Part shown: positions 63,859 through 64,000 of the stretch, in pieces
Layout: each line of letters begins with the position of its first letter
How positions within the stretch are numbered: the first letter of the stretch is position 1
Source: Candidatus Acididesulfobacter guangdongensis
Lineage (GTDB): Bacteria; SZUA-79; Acidulodesulfobacterales; Acidulodesulfobacteraceae
NCBI GenBank assembly: GCA_004195045.1
Contig: SGBC01000002.1
Location: 310,001 to 374,000, forward strand
Direction of reading: 5' to 3'
DNA: 64,000 bases
The notes under the pieces: generated by a model
Told to the model about the DNA's origin: nothing
The model's database searches: none
The model's input: only the letters and a program-made list of their open reading frames with translations
Program-made: the position numbers and the translations under genes

Positions 63859-64000
63859 CAACTTCACCATAATTATCAGCAACATATTGATATTGATATT
63901 ACTATATTTATAGGGCAATAAGAATGCCTATAGGGACTATAAAATAAAAAATAAAATGCAATAATATTAATGGGTTATAATTTTAGAATAATAAAAGTGG
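63859..64000. mobile_element. MITE-like element, copy 2 (cut by window end)
   Basis: Starts with CAACTTCACCATAATT and follows the sequence of copy 1 (21403-21547) throughout with scattered differences. The last bases AAAGTGG should lead into the TGAAGTTG end beyond the window. Confidence 0.7.

Overview
The window is a single AT-rich bacterial chromosomal segment, mostly on the + strand. Protein families are those of an anaerobic, autotrophic Gram-negative with meso-DAP peptidoglycan. Gene content and order (aminotransferase-hom-thrC-apgM, a complete mraZ-to-ftsZ cluster, a ThiC-like protein inside a cobalamin cluster, Roadblock/LC7 proteins, CheZ) suggest a deltaproteobacterium-like lineage. 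The combination of low G+C and a reductive TCA cycle recalls the acidophilic Acidulodesulfobacterales, but this is inference; no 16S gene lies in the window.

Layout: (1) 0.4-3.7 kb: a cation/proton antiporter, tadA on the minus strand, and lipA. (2) 3.9-9.5 kb: amino-acid and carbon genes: aminotransferase, homoserine dehydrogenase, threonine synthase, apgM. (3) 9.8-19.6 kb: a carbon-fixation block in the order isocitrate dehydrogenase, OsmC-like protein, biotin carboxylase and carboxyltransferase/biotin subunits (CfiB/CfiA-like), citryl-CoA synthetase large and small subunits (CcsA/CcsB-like), citryl-CoA lyase (Ccl-like), class II fructose-bisphosphatase. It matches the Hydrogenobacter-type reductive TCA cycle, in which 2-oxoglutarate is carboxylated to oxalosuccinate and reduced to isocitrate, and citrate is cleaved in two steps. 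(4) 19.7-21.2 kb: an NAD-epimerase-like protein and a small DsrE-like protein, followed by a MITE-like element and a terminator. (5) 21.65-42.3 kb: the complete dcw cluster, headed by a clear sigma70-type promoter and three MraZ boxes, in the order mraZ-rsmH-ftsL-ftsI-murE-murF-mraY-murD-ftsW-murG-murC-murB-ddl-ftsQ-ftsA-ftsZ. MurD, MurE and FtsQ carry long Asn-rich low-complexity insertions. (6) 42.5-49.9 kb: mixed genes: a radical SAM protein, a ModE-type HTH protein, CbiX, an orphan ABC ATPase with no canonical start codon, a class II aldolase, tmRNA, smpB, a TlpA-like thioredoxin and a CheZ-like phosphatase. (7) 50-54 kb: tRNA-Glu, two Roadblock/LC7 proteins, tRNA-Thr, ogt, and a decayed integrase start next to tRNA-Pro. 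(8) 54.2-63.7 kb: mscS, a PLD-like protein, the cobalamin lower-ligand and assembly block cobU-cobT-cobS-cobB-bzaF/thiC-like, and ftsB/divIC.

The reductive TCA genes would make acetyl-CoA and C4/C5 acids. ApgM and fructose-bisphosphatase serve gluconeogenesis from the fixed carbon, and the aminotransferase-hom-thrC set draws on oxaloacetate/aspartate. The cobalamin genes make and attach a benzimidazole lower ligand without oxygen.

Intergenic DNA is unusual. It holds several small inverted-repeat families, simple-sequence repeats, and repeated diverged duplications that capture the last codons of the preceding gene (lipA, apgM, murD, ftsZ, cobS). No CRISPR array, intact transposase, prophage or riboswitch was recognised.
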